This document shows positions 28,116 through 35,911 of a DNA stretch of 64,000 nt, piece by piece. Both the position numbers and the translations under genes were made by a program. Position 1 is the first letter of the stretch. Each line of letters starts with the position of its first letter. Source of the stretch: Lacunisphaera sp. (GTDB taxonomy: Bacteria > Verrucomicrobiota > Verrucomicrobiia > Opitutales > Opitutaceae); contig JAQSCO010000060.1 of the NCBI GenBank assembly GCA_029945445.1, positions 248,001 through 312,000 of the forward strand, in the 5' to 3' direction. The notes under the pieces were generated by a model. The model saw nothing but the letters and a program-made list of their open reading frames with translations. It searched no databases and was not told the DNA's origin.

Positions 28116-28865
28116 CTACTGGAAGAAACCCTCGGCGCGGATCACGCCGGCGTCCTCACCCTCGTCCGGCGCGCCCACTTCGTGACAGTCGTCCGGGAAA
28201 GCCGGCAGGCGCTGCGTCCAGCGCACGGCGCACAGGCTGTCGGTCAGCGCCTCGTGCAGCGCCGAGCCAAAGTCGTAAGCGCGGCCGTCGAAGCCGGCCT
28301 CCGCCACGGCCTGGTCGATGGACAGCATGACGGCAAACATCCGGCCGCGGATCTCCGGGATGAGCACGTCCGTGAAATCGATGCCGGAATCCAGATTGGA
28401 GCGGCAGCCGGCGAGATTATTGCTGTGATGCGAGCGACAGGCCTCGGGCCGCGCCTCGTAGATCGAGCAGCTCTCGTCCCGCAGCAGCACGCACGGCGTC
28501 TTCAGCGCGGCGCGCTCCCGCATGGTCCGCCCGGCAAATTCCGCGCGGTGCGCCGCCGCCCGGGCAATGACGCCGTCGAGATCCGCCGGGGAGAAACGGG
28601 CCTGGATGTATTCGGCGGCGAGGAGCACCTCGTGGGCCTGCACGCCGACCGGCACGTGGCAGCAGGTGCCGCAACCGGCCCGGCAGGCGACCGACGCCCG
28701 CGCCGCGGCCGGCGCGGCGGCGTAGGCGCGGTCGAATTCCTTGTGCGCCGAGCGCAGGACGGCCAGCAGGTCGGCCGGATTGCGGGTCTTCTGCAGCCGG
28801 CGCAGCACCGCGCCGCCCGTTTTTTCAAACAGGGCTTCCTCCTCGAGCGAAAAAGCGCGGCTCAT
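28116..28865 (-). CDS. YkgJ family cysteine cluster protein (zinc/iron-chelating domain)
   Basis: A 249-residue protein with the CxxxCxxC-type cluster R-A-G-C-G-T-C-C-H-V-P-V (Cys71, C74, C75 in this frame) and a second part P-C-V-L-L-R-D-E-S-C-S-I-Y-E-A-R-P-E-A-C-R, the pattern that defines the YkgJ/UPF0153 family. The cysteines are believed to bind zinc or an Fe-S centre; the family's biochemical role is not established. The start at 28865 is supported by the typical N-terminal F-S-L-E-E-E helix, while the longer frame upstream would add only unlikely sequence. Confidence 0.82.
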   Translation of the reverse strand: MSRAFSLEEEALFEKTGGAVLRRLQKTRNPADLLAVLRSAHKEFDRAYAAAPAAARASVACRAGCGTCCHVPVGVQAHEVLLAAEYIQARFSPADLDGVIARAAAHRAEFAGRTMRERAALKTPCVLLRDESCSIYEARPEACRSHHSNNLAGCRSNLDSGIDFTDVLIPEIRGRMFAVMLSIDQAVAEAGFDGRAYDFGSALHEALTDSLCAVRWTQRLPAFPDDCHEVGAPDEGEDAGVIRAEGFFQ

Positions 28866-28973
28866 TCCCCTCACTAGGACGGCGCGCGGGACCATTACAA
28901 GGCCCGTCAGCCGGAATCGCCGGGCAGGCCTACACCCCATGTCGCCGCGCCGGCCAAGGGAGTAGCGTCAGAC

Positions 28974-29924
28974 ATGGCAAACAAATCATCCCCTCTCGCC
29001 GGTGCGTCCGGCCTTTTTCCCGCCTTGGTCGTGCTCGTTGCCTTGACCGGTTGCGAGACCGATGACTCGCGCGGGCGCAGCGGTTATTACGACCGGCCGT
29101 CGAGCCGCGGGTCGGTGATGGTCGTCTACGAGGACGACTATGATTACTATCCGGCCTACGAGGTCTACTACAGCCGCAGCCGGCATGAATACGTTTACCG
29201 CGACGGCAATAGCTGGGTCCGGCGGTCTGAGCCATCAGGAATTTCTATCAGTGTGCTCCTGTCCACTCCGTCGGTGCGGATGGATTTCCGCGACTCGCCC
29301 GAACAGCATCACAGTGCCGTGATCCGGAGTTATCCCAGAAACTGGAGCCGCGGCGGTTCCGGAGTGCAGGTGCAGGCCGCGGTGGTGTTTGAGGACGACT
29401 ACATTTATTATCCGGGCTACGAGATTTACTACAGCAGCAACCGGCACGAATACGTCTATCGCGACGGCAGTTCCTGGGTCCGGCGGTCCGAGCCCCGGGG
29501 CGTCTCGCTGAATGTGCTGCTGGCGGCCCCGTCCGTGCGAATGGATTTCCGCGACTCACCGGAGCGGCACCACAGCACCGTGGTCCAAAGCTATCCGAGA
29601 AGCTGGCAGCGCGCGAACAGTGCCCCGGCCGCCCGGAACGACCGCCGGGAAGAGCAGAAGGCTCAGCCGGCCGACCGCGACAATCGCCGCAACGAGCCGG
29701 CCGTCAGGGGCGACCGCCGCGACGACCGGAATGATTCAAACAACAATGACAGGAACGTCCGCCCTTCCGACCAAAAGGAAGAAAAGAAAGTCGCCAAGCC
29801 GGACGCCAAGAATGGGCGCAAGGACGACAAGAAATCCGACGAGAAAAAGGACGAGAAAAAGAAGGACCGGAAGGACGGTGACAAAGACGACGACGAGAAG
29901 GACGAGAAAAGGAAGAACGAGTAG
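28974..29924 (+). CDS. Lipoprotein with two tandem DYDYYPAYE modules and a charged C-terminal tail
   Basis: A 316-residue lipoprotein (lipobox V-A-L-T-G-C, Cys27). It holds two copies of the roughly 65-residue module seen once at 25703: Y-E-D-D-Y-D-Y-Y-P-A-Y-E-V-Y-Y-S-R-S-R-H at about 52-70 and F-E-D-D-Y-I-Y-Y-P-G-Y-E-I-Y-Y-S-S-N-R-H at about 139-157, each followed by Y-R-D-G-x-S-W-V-R-R and P-S-V-R-M-D-F-R-D-S-P-E. The last ~100 residues are almost only R, N, D, K and E, giving a highly charged, probably disordered tail. The module looks like a paralogous duplication within the protein. Function unknown. Confidence 0.8.
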   Translation: MANKSSPLAGASGLFPALVVLVALTGCETDDSRGRSGYYDRPSSRGSVMVVYEDDYDYYPAYEVYYSRSRHEYVYRDGNSWVRRSEPSGISISVLLSTPSVRMDFRDSPEQHHSAVIRSYPRNWSRGGSGVQVQAAVVFEDDYIYYPGYEIYYSSNRHEYVYRDGSSWVRRSEPRGVSLNVLLAAPSVRMDFRDSPERHHSTVVQSYPRSWQRANSAPAARNDRREEQKAQPADRDNRRNEPAVRGDRRDDRNDSNNNDRNVRPSDQKEEKKVAKPDAKNGRKDDKKSDEKKDEKKKDRKDGDKDDDEKDEKRKNE

Positions 29925-30082
29925 GACGGCGGCCGGGTGACTGCTCACGTCGGTAGCTATATCGTGGGCAGATCGCCGCCTAAAGTTACGGAAAAATTTC
30001 GCAAGAAATGCGGCGCCAATTGGTCGCTTTTGGCGTAAAATCACGGGGTCCGGACAGTCAGGTCGGATTTATCCCTACCCCC

Positions 30083-30337
30083 ATGAAAGCAATAGTCACC
30101 GGCGAACCGGTCAGCCGTCGCGCCTTGCTGGAAAAGCAAGCGCTCGTGCTGGCGAAATATTGTCCCGTCGACAGCGGCAATCCCCTCATCTGCCCCCTTT
30201 GCGAGCTACGCAAGCTCGGTGCGCGAGCCCGGCGCGCCTGGGTGCGCCGGCTCACGCGGTCGGATTTGGAATTCCTGACGCTTTATCACGCGACCTGTTC
30301 CGCGGAGCGCCGGCGTGATGCGGCCGGCTCCTGCTAG
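30083..30337 (+). CDS. Small cysteine-containing conserved protein
   Basis: An 84-residue protein of a small family recognised by N-P-x-x-C-P-L-x-x-x-R ... W-x-x-x-L ... E-F-L-x-L-Y-H-x-x-C. Here the motif reads S-G-N-P-L-I-C-P-L-C-E-L-R-K-L and later F-L-T-L-Y-H-A-T-C, with four cysteines that may bind a metal. The function is not known; such proteins are typically 80-100 residues and single-copy. The ATG at 30083 gives a normal-length member. The TAG stop (30335-30337) lies within the end of the repeat element that follows. Confidence 0.68.
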   Translation: MKAIVTGEPVSRRALLEKQALVLAKYCPVDSGNPLICPLCELRKLGARARRAWVRRLTRSDLEFLTLYHATCSAERRRDAAGSC

Positions 30338-30473
30338 GGCGGTTTAAGAAATGTCGTAGCCGAATCGGGCGTGGACGAGCCACGCCCCTACATGCCTCAT
30401 CGTAGGGGCGCGCCTTGTGCGCGCCCGGTTTGGGGGCAATCCAACGGCTACACTTCTATTTGAACCGCTCTAG
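30334..30473. repeat. 140-bp MITE-like element with CTAG termini supplying both flanking stop codons
   Basis: The element starts CTAGGGCGGTTTAA (30334) and ends TTGAACCGCTCTAG (30473). The terminal inverted repeats match at about 21 of 29 positions. Inside are two perfect 8-bp hairpins, GGGCGTGG/CCACGCCC and GGGCGCGC/GCGCGCCC, with GTAGGGGC motifs shared with family B repeats. The left CTAG contributes the TAG stop of the small cysteine protein and the right CTAG the TAG stop of the peptide transporter on the other strand. Confidence 0.75.
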
Positions 30474-32023
30474 CTCTTCCGGTAGTGGTCGACGACGCGG
30501 TAGCTCCGGGCGCAGAGGCCGAACGCCAGCGCGGCGGCGAAGGCGAACGCCGCGAAGAAAAACATCTGGAAGGCCGTGAGGCCAAAGCCGGTCGACGCGA
30601 TGGCGCTGATGACCTTGGCGTTCCGGACGCCGGCGTTGACAACCAGCACCCACAGATTGCCGATCGTCACCGCGAGGAGCCAGAAACTCATCAGCGCGCC
30701 CTTCATGGACTGCGGTGCCTGGCTGTAGGCGAATTCCAGGCCGGTGGCCGACACCAGCACCTCGCCGAGCGTGAGGAAGGCATAGGGCAGGATCTGCCAC
30801 GTGATGGAGAACGCCGTGCCGCCGTCGAGCACCAGCTGCATCAGGCCGACGATCACCCACGCGACCCCGGAGAGGGCGATGCCCGCGGTCATGCGTCGCA
30901 GCGCGGTCACCGCGATGCCGGCCTTGGTCAGCGCGGGGAACAGGACGAGGTTGTTGAACGGAATGAGGAGCATCACCAGCAGCGGATTGAGTGCCTGCAT
31001 CTGCGAAGACTGGAACCAGTGGGGCTTGGTCATCGCGTCGGCCTGCAGGACCCAGGTTGAGGCCTTCTGGTCGAAGAGCGACCAGAACGGGGTCACGAGG
31101 GCGAACAGCACGAGCACGCGCAGCACGGACCGCACGCCCTCCACGGCCTCGGCGGGATGCTTCCCCCGTGCTCCCTCGAGCTGCAACCAAACGCCGAGGC
31201 CGCCGAAAGCGATGACCGCGACCAACGCCGAGCAGAACGCGATGACGAAACCGTAATTCGGCATGAGGAGGAACGACGCGAGCGCCACCACCCCGCCCGC
31301 GACGGCGAACACGAGGCCGGGCGTGCCCGAGGCGAGCGCCGTGCGCGAGACGTTGAGGAACGAATGCGGATCGGGCGGCGCCGGCGGAACCATGACGTAG
31401 CGCTTGCGGCCCAGCCACAGGACCACGGTCGAGATGAACATGAGCGCGCCCGGAATGCCGAACGCGATGGCCGGCCCGAGTTGCTTCAGGAAAATCGGCA
31501 TCAGCAGCGAAGCGAAGAACGAGCCGAAGTTGATGATCCAGTAGAAGGCGTCGAAGACGACCTTCGCCCGGTGCTTGTTGGTCTGGTCGAACTGGTCGCC
31601 GACGAACGAGGAGACGCAGGGCTTGATGCCGCCCGAGCCGATCGCGATCAGGCCGAGGCCGGCATAGAAACCCAGGCGGTTGTCCACGAAGAGCGCGAGG
31701 CACAGCTGGCCGACGCAATAGAGCAGGCTCAGCCAGAAGATGGTGTGGTATTTGCCCCAGAAGCGGTCGGCGATCCAGCCGCCGAGCAGCGGGAAGAAGT
31801 AGACGCCGATGACGAAAGTGTGGAAGACGTCCTTGGCCGCACCGGCCCGGTCGGCCTCCGGCAGGTAGGCCAGCAGCGACGTCACGAGGAACACCGTGAG
31901 GATGTTGCGCATGCCGTAGAAGCTGAAGCGCTCGCAACCCTCGTTGCCGATGATGTAGGGAATCTGGCGGGGAATGGGCACGGCGGCCGGCACGGCGGTC
32001 TGGTCCGGGATGTGGGCGCTCAT
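30470..32023 (-). CDS. Proton-dependent peptide transporter (POT/PTR2 family)
   Basis: A 517-residue MFS-fold transporter with about 14 hydrophobic segments. The POT signature E-x-x-E-R is seen in G-N-E-G-C-E-R-F-S-F-Y-G-M-R-N-I-L at the first helix, and the F-A-S-L-L-M-P-I-F and E-V-L-V-S-A-T-G-L-E-F-A-Y regions are conserved. It should import di- and tripeptides with protons. The ATG at 32023 (M-S-A-H-I-P-D-Q) is used; an ATG 18 nt upstream would also be possible. The stop codon lies inside the terminus of the 140-bp element. Confidence 0.9.
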   Translation of the reverse strand: MSAHIPDQTAVPAAVPIPRQIPYIIGNEGCERFSFYGMRNILTVFLVTSLLAYLPEADRAGAAKDVFHTFVIGVYFFPLLGGWIADRFWGKYHTIFWLSLLYCVGQLCLALFVDNRLGFYAGLGLIAIGSGGIKPCVSSFVGDQFDQTNKHRAKVVFDAFYWIINFGSFFASLLMPIFLKQLGPAIAFGIPGALMFISTVVLWLGRKRYVMVPPAPPDPHSFLNVSRTALASGTPGLVFAVAGGVVALASFLLMPNYGFVIAFCSALVAVIAFGGLGVWLQLEGARGKHPAEAVEGVRSVLRVLVLFALVTPFWSLFDQKASTWVLQADAMTKPHWFQSSQMQALNPLLVMLLIPFNNLVLFPALTKAGIAVTALRRMTAGIALSGVAWVIVGLMQLVLDGGTAFSITWQILPYAFLTLGEVLVSATGLEFAYSQAPQSMKGALMSFWLLAVTIGNLWVLVVNAGVRNAKVISAIASTGFGLTAFQMFFFAAFAFAAALAFGLCARSYRVVDHYRKS

Positions 32024-32203
32024 GGTGGTCTCGTTACGCACGCTGCCGTCGCCCGGAGAAAGTTCAAGCGGCGACTAGAACTGGATGAAGAATGGCAAGA
32101 GATGCGCAGACAAGTCCGGCGGAGTAGGCTATCTATAAACTTCGCCGGACCCTTCTGGCGACTGCCTTGGCAGCGAATATAACCCACAAACAGAGAAACA
32201 CCC

Positions 32204-32689
32204 ATGAAAACCCCCACCTTGGTAATCCTGTCCATGACCCTCGCCCTGCTTCCCCCCGTGTTTGCCCAAGCCGGCGCGGCTCCGGTAGAAATGACCGTTT
32301 CGCCTGCCACCGCGGCCATCGAGGCCAAGATCGCGGCGAATGAAAAAGATACCTGGGAAGCGCTAAAACGGCATGATGCTTCCGCCTACGCCAAACTTTC
32401 CCTTCCGGGCAGCTGGGGAATATTTGAGATCGGCTCGCTCCAGATCACGCAGAAAGTGACCGCGCAGGGCCCGGGCACGGAAATACTGGAATACAAGATG
32501 GATGACGTCCGCGTGTTGGTGCTTAACGAGCAGACGGCGATCATCCACTACAAGATTTCGACCCGGATCTCGTCCCACGGAAAGGAAAGTCCGGCCCAGT
32601 GGATGCTGGCCTCCGCCGTCTGGGTCAAAATGGGCAAGGTCTGGAAGGCGGCCATGTATCAGGAAACTCCCCTGCTCAAGCAGCCGTAG
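32204..32689 (+). CDS. Secreted NTF2-like (DUF4440-type) protein
   Basis: A 161-residue protein with a signal peptide (T-P-T-L-V-I-L-S-M-T-L-A-L-L-P-P-V-F-A) and a cone-like NTF2 fold: K-I-A-A-N-E-K-D-T-W-E-A-L-K-R-H-D-A-S-A at the helix, D-D-V-R-V-L-V-L-N-E-Q-T-A-I-I-H-Y strand, and V-W-V-K-M-G-K-V-W-K-A-A-M-Y-Q-E-T-P at the end. DUF4440 proteins are diverse; no enzyme activity can be assigned. The gene is divergent from the peptide transporter, with 180 nt between the two starts. Confidence 0.72.
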   Translation: MKTPTLVILSMTLALLPPVFAQAGAAPVEMTVSPATAAIEAKIAANEKDTWEALKRHDASAYAKLSLPGSWGIFEIGSLQITQKVTAQGPGTEILEYKMDDVRVLVLNEQTAIIHYKISTRISSHGKESPAQWMLASAVWVKMGKVWKAAMYQETPLLKQP

Positions 32690-32748
32690 GCCGGGCGGGC
32701 GCCGTCAACGGGCGTGACAGCCGCCGGCTTTGCGTTAGGTTTTCGGGC

Positions 32749-32937
32749 GTGACCAAGAAGCAGCAGGCGGGAAAGCCGCCGCGGAAACCCAGTAAGCCCG
32801 CGCCGAAGAAGGCCGCCATCCCGGCGGCTGCGCCAGCCACCGCGGTTGCGCCGCCCGATAAACTGACGCCTGAGGAGCAGATGGAGCGCTTCGCCAAGGA
32901 ACTGAAGAACGAGGACTGGGGCCACCAGCCGTGCTGA
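32749..32937 (+). CDS. Small lysine/proline-rich protein, GTG start
   Basis: A 62-residue protein beginning at GTG 32749. It has a lysine/proline/alanine-rich N-terminus (K-K-Q-Q-A-G-K-P-P-R-K-P) and an acidic, conserved-looking end L-T-P-E-E-Q-M-E-R-F-A-K-E-L-K-N-E-D-W-G-H-Q-P-C. The C-terminal part resembles small Verrucomicrobia proteins I have seen, but no function is known. It is not clear whether this short gene is expressed; coding character and the clean stop are the only support. Confidence 0.45.
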   Translation: MTKKQQAGKPPRKPSKPAPKKAAIPAAAPATAVAPPDKLTPEEQMERFAKELKNEDWGHQPC

Positions 32938-33007
32938 ACCGCTGGCCGGGCGCGGGCGTTTTTGCCGTGTCATCAAGCGGAATCCGTGGTTTCAACCTCC
33001 CTCCGCC

Positions 33008-33334
33008 ATGCCCACTCCCGCCTGCCCAGCCTGCACCCTCGAAGATGTCCTCGCCCATTCCGACCACTGGGAGTGCGCCACCTGCGGGCATGAATGGCCC
33101 AAGGCGGCCGCGCCCGAGGCGGCGCGCGTGGTCAAGGACGCCAATGGCAACGTCCTGGCCGACGGCGACACCGTCGCGCTGATCAAGGACCTGAAACTCG
33201 GCAGCGGCGCGCAGGTGCTGAAGGCCGGGACCAAGGCCAAGGGCATCCGCCTTGTCGACGGCGACCACGAGGTCAGCTGCAAGATCGAGGGCATGCCCGT
33301 CGGCCTCAAGGCCTGCTTTGTGAAGAAGGTCTGA
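33008..33334 (+). CDS. yjdM: Zinc-ribbon protein of the YjdM/PhnA family
   Basis: A 108-residue protein with an N-terminal zinc ribbon (C-P-A-C at 6-9 and C-A-T-C-G near 23-27) and the conserved body D-A-N-G-N-V-L-A-D-G-D-T-V-A-L-I-K-D-L-K-L and K-A-G-T-K-A-K-G-I-R-L-V, which defines the YjdM (formerly PhnA, alkylphosphonate utilisation operon protein) family. The E. coli protein is not required for phosphonate breakdown and its function is unknown. Full length. Confidence 0.9.
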   Translation: MPTPACPACTLEDVLAHSDHWECATCGHEWPKAAAPEAARVVKDANGNVLADGDTVALIKDLKLGSGAQVLKAGTKAKGIRLVDGDHEVSCKIEGMPVGLKACFVKKV

Positions 33335-33405
33335 GCCGCCCCGCGCGGCCGGGCCGGGTATGGTTCGTTGTCGCCACGCGCGGCCGTTCGGGCATTTTAC
33401 CGGGC

Positions 33406-34785
33406 ATGAGACTGCCCTCGCGAAAGTCCGCCCCCTGGCTGGCGCTGCTGTTCGCCATCGTGCTCGCCGCCAACCTCTGGGTCTGCTTCACGCGCGGTTG
33501 GGAGGATTCGTTCCGGCCGAAAAGCTACGCGACGCTCTATTACCCGCTCGATATGCCGAGCCTCCGGCGCTGGGAGGTCGAGTCACCCAAGGTCCTCCGC
33601 CTCGACCTCGTGTGGAATAAGAAGCCCGCCTCCTGGCAGCTCCTCGTCGACGGCAAGCCGTCCGCGGCCGTCATCGGCGCGGTGCCCAAGCTCCACCTCG
33701 TGGGCGAACTCTACGACGGCTCGTCGTCCGTCCCGCTCGATGACTTCAAGCACCGCTACACGCTCCGCCCGCAGCCGGCGGGCAGCGGTCCCGACCTCGA
33801 GTTCACCGTCAACGCGATCTCCGCCGAACTCTACCGGAAGAACGGCATGCAGTGGGCGAAGGACATCTACCTCGTCCAGACCGCGCTGCCCACGGGCGCG
33901 TTCGGGCGTGATCCGCTGAGCTACTGGACCGACGACTACCGTTACATGGGCGCGGAGGCGCTCGCCGCCGCCGACCGCGTCGTGCGCGAGGAGATGGGCG
34001 TGCGGGACGGCGACGACACCCTCACGCGCATGGACAAGGTCGTCCGCTACCTCCGCACCAAGCTCGCCGACTCCGGCGGCGTGCCGAAGGACGACTTCCG
34101 CTGGCTCAACCCGTGGGCGATGTGCCAGGAGATGATCGCCGGCACCGGCAAAGGCTGGTGCACGCAGAACGCGCAGATCTACGTTTTCTTCGCCAACCGC
34201 GCCGGCGTGCCCACGCGCTTCGTCTTCGGCGCCAACACGCAGGACGACGTCATCATCTATACCGGCCACTCGTGGGCCGAGTCGTGGGTCAAGGAGCAGG
34301 GCCGCTGGACCTACGTGGACGTCACGCAGTCGATTGTCGCCGTCCAGGACAAGCATGGCGCGCTGCTCAACTCCGCCGACATCCTGCACCTGGTCGAGCA
34401 CGACGCCTTCGACGGCACGACCGCCCGCATCTTCAAGGACTGGTCCTGGAAAACCCTGCCCGGCGAGGCGCCGCCGCTCACCACGGTCAACGTGCCTTTC
34501 GCGGCGGTCAACTGGCTCGCGCGCCAGGAATTCAACCGGCAGGCCATCATCAAGTATCGCCATCCGCCCAACGTGGAGGACATTCGCGACGTCTATTCGA
34601 TGCTCCTGCAGGACCGGACGTTCGCGTGGGTGAATTTCAAGCGCTACCTGTGGGATCCCCCCGCCGCCTACTCGCTGCTCCCGACCGAGGGCGCGCACAC
34701 GTATCGCGTGCGCCAGTGGCTCTTCGGTGCCCTGGTGCTGGCGGGCCTGCTGCTCGGCGTCGCGCTCATGCGCCGGCGCGATTGA
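33406..34785 (+). CDS. Transglutaminase-like (cysteine protease fold) membrane-anchored protein
   Basis: A 459-residue protein with an N-terminal helix (L-A-L-L-F-A-I-V-L-A-A-N-L-W-V-C) and a C-terminal helix (L-F-G-A-L-V-L-A-G-L-L-L-G-V-A-L), so probably anchored at both ends with a periplasmic domain. The triad of a transglutaminase-like fold is complete: Cys252 in G-K-G-W-C-T-Q-N, His288 in Y-T-G-H-S-W-A-E, and Asp305 in T-Y-V-D-V-T-Q. Such domains in bacteria act as peptidases, transglutaminases or peptide-amide exchangers. The 200-residue N-terminal part is not recognised. The start at 33406 gives the leading helix. Confidence 0.78.
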   Translation: MRLPSRKSAPWLALLFAIVLAANLWVCFTRGWEDSFRPKSYATLYYPLDMPSLRRWEVESPKVLRLDLVWNKKPASWQLLVDGKPSAAVIGAVPKLHLVGELYDGSSSVPLDDFKHRYTLRPQPAGSGPDLEFTVNAISAELYRKNGMQWAKDIYLVQTALPTGAFGRDPLSYWTDDYRYMGAEALAAADRVVREEMGVRDGDDTLTRMDKVVRYLRTKLADSGGVPKDDFRWLNPWAMCQEMIAGTGKGWCTQNAQIYVFFANRAGVPTRFVFGANTQDDVIIYTGHSWAESWVKEQGRWTYVDVTQSIVAVQDKHGALLNSADILHLVEHDAFDGTTARIFKDWSWKTLPGEAPPLTTVNVPFAAVNWLARQEFNRQAIIKYRHPPNVEDIRDVYSMLLQDRTFAWVNFKRYLWDPPAAYSLLPTEGAHTYRVRQWLFGALVLAGLLLGVALMRRRD

Positions 34786-34851
34786 GCCGCGGGCCGGCTA
34801 CGGCTTACACCCCATAGTGGCCGAAGCGGGCGCGGTGTAGTCTGGTGCATC

Positions 34852-35568
34852 ATGCCTGATGTTCCCACGCCTGTCCCCTCTCCGTTGAAGCCTGCCACCA
34901 CGGGCACCACACCCGTCACTCCCGCTCTCGCGGCGAAGCGCCAGAGCAACGTCAAGCCGCCGGACGACGATGATGCTGGCACGGCCACGAGCACCCCCGA
35001 GACCAATCCGTCCAAGCGGCCGGTGCTGCTCCTCTCCCTCGCGACTATTTCGGCCATTCTGCTCATCGTCGTGATCGTCTCGCGCTCCCAACTGGGCGCC
35101 CGGGACACGACGATCGACCAGGCCAAGAACCGGTCGGAACAGCAGGAAACGCATACGACCGGCCTGCAGACGCAATTGACCGACGCGGCGACCGCCACCG
35201 CCCTGCTGCAGAAGAAGCTGGACGAAACCAAGGCCGCCTCGACCGCGGACAAAGCCGAACTCGACAAGACCAAGACCGCCATGGCCGACCTGCAAATCCT
35301 GCTGGACAAGAGCCGCGGGGCGGCGACCGATTTCCAGACGCAAATGGCGGAGGCCAAGGTTGCCACCCTGAAGCACCAGGGCGAAGTGGAGGTTGCGCTC
35401 GCCGATGCCGCCGGTTTGCAGACGCAACTGGTGAAGGCCAAGGCGGACGCGGCCCGTCTGGAGGCACAATTGACCGAGTCCCGCGCGCGGGCCGCCGACC
35501 TGCAGACCCGGCTGGCGCTCGCGGAAACCGAAGTTTCCGCCCTGAAGAAACTCACCGTTAAGAAATAA
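34852..35568 (+). CDS. Membrane-anchored coiled-coil protein
   Basis: A 238-residue protein. Residues 1-55 are proline/threonine/aspartate rich and probably cytoplasmic and disordered; one membrane helix is at about 57-77 (P-V-L-L-L-S-L-A-T-I-S-A-I-L-L-I-V-V-I-V); the remainder is a long heptad-repeat coiled coil with L-Q-T-Q-L, L-L-Q-K-K-L-D-E-T-K and A-R-L-E-A-Q-L-T-E-S-R. This architecture is common to bacterial envelope scaffolding proteins but no family is assigned. The dodecin gene follows 17 nt downstream on the same strand. Confidence 0.65.
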   Translation: MPDVPTPVPSPLKPATTGTTPVTPALAAKRQSNVKPPDDDDAGTATSTPETNPSKRPVLLLSLATISAILLIVVIVSRSQLGARDTTIDQAKNRSEQQETHTTGLQTQLTDAATATALLQKKLDETKAASTADKAELDKTKTAMADLQILLDKSRGAATDFQTQMAEAKVATLKHQGEVEVALADAAGLQTQLVKAKADAARLEAQLTESRARAADLQTRLALAETEVSALKKLTVKK

Positions 35569-35585
35569 TCCACGCCCCCCGCATC

Positions 35586-35795
35586 ATGAAAGACCCCGTC
35601 TACAAGCTCATCGAACTCACCGGCACCTCGGGCCTCAGCATCGAGGATGCGGTCGGCAAGGCCGTCAAGCGCGCCGCCAAGACCATCAAGAAGCTCAGCT
35701 GGTTTCAGGTCAGCGAGACTCGCGGCAACATTGAAAAGGGCCGCGTGCGGCACTGGCAGGTGACGATCAAGGTCGGTTTCGTCGTCGAAGGCTGA
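35586..35795 (+). CDS. Dodecin (flavin storage protein)
   Basis: A 69-residue protein that fits the dodecin family: V-Y-K-L-I-E-L-T-G-T-S at the start, S-I-E-D-A-V-G-K-A-V-K-R-A-A-K-T-I helix, the L-S-W-F-Q-V-S-E-T-R-G strand with the conserved Trp-Phe-x-Val that contacts flavin, and V-R-H-W-Q-V-T-I-K-V-G-F. Dodecins form 12-mers that bind and protect riboflavin-type flavins. Full length. It may share a transcript with the coiled-coil gene upstream. Confidence 0.92.
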   Translation: MKDPVYKLIELTGTSGLSIEDAVGKAVKRAAKTIKKLSWFQVSETRGNIEKGRVRHWQVTIKVGFVVEG

Positions 35796-35816
35796 AGCGG
35801 GATAATGCAGTTCGGA

Positions 35817-35888
35817 TGTAGGGCCGCCGCTTGTCGGCGTGCCGGCTCGCGAACATCCCACGGCACGGCGACAAGCGCCGGCCCTGCA
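35817..35888. repeat. Palindromic repeat between convergent genes
   Basis: The left arm TGTAGGGCCGCCGCTTGTCG (35817-35836, continuing GCGTGCCG) and the right arm ending CGACAAGCGCCGGCCCTGCA (35888) match over about 28 bp with few mismatches; the loop is GCTCGCGAACATCCCA-like. The TGTAGGG ends put it in the same group as family B. It lies between the stops of the dodecin and RhlE-like helicase genes. Confidence 0.75.
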
Positions 35889-35911
35889 CACCATTCAGTT
35901 TAGTCGATCCT

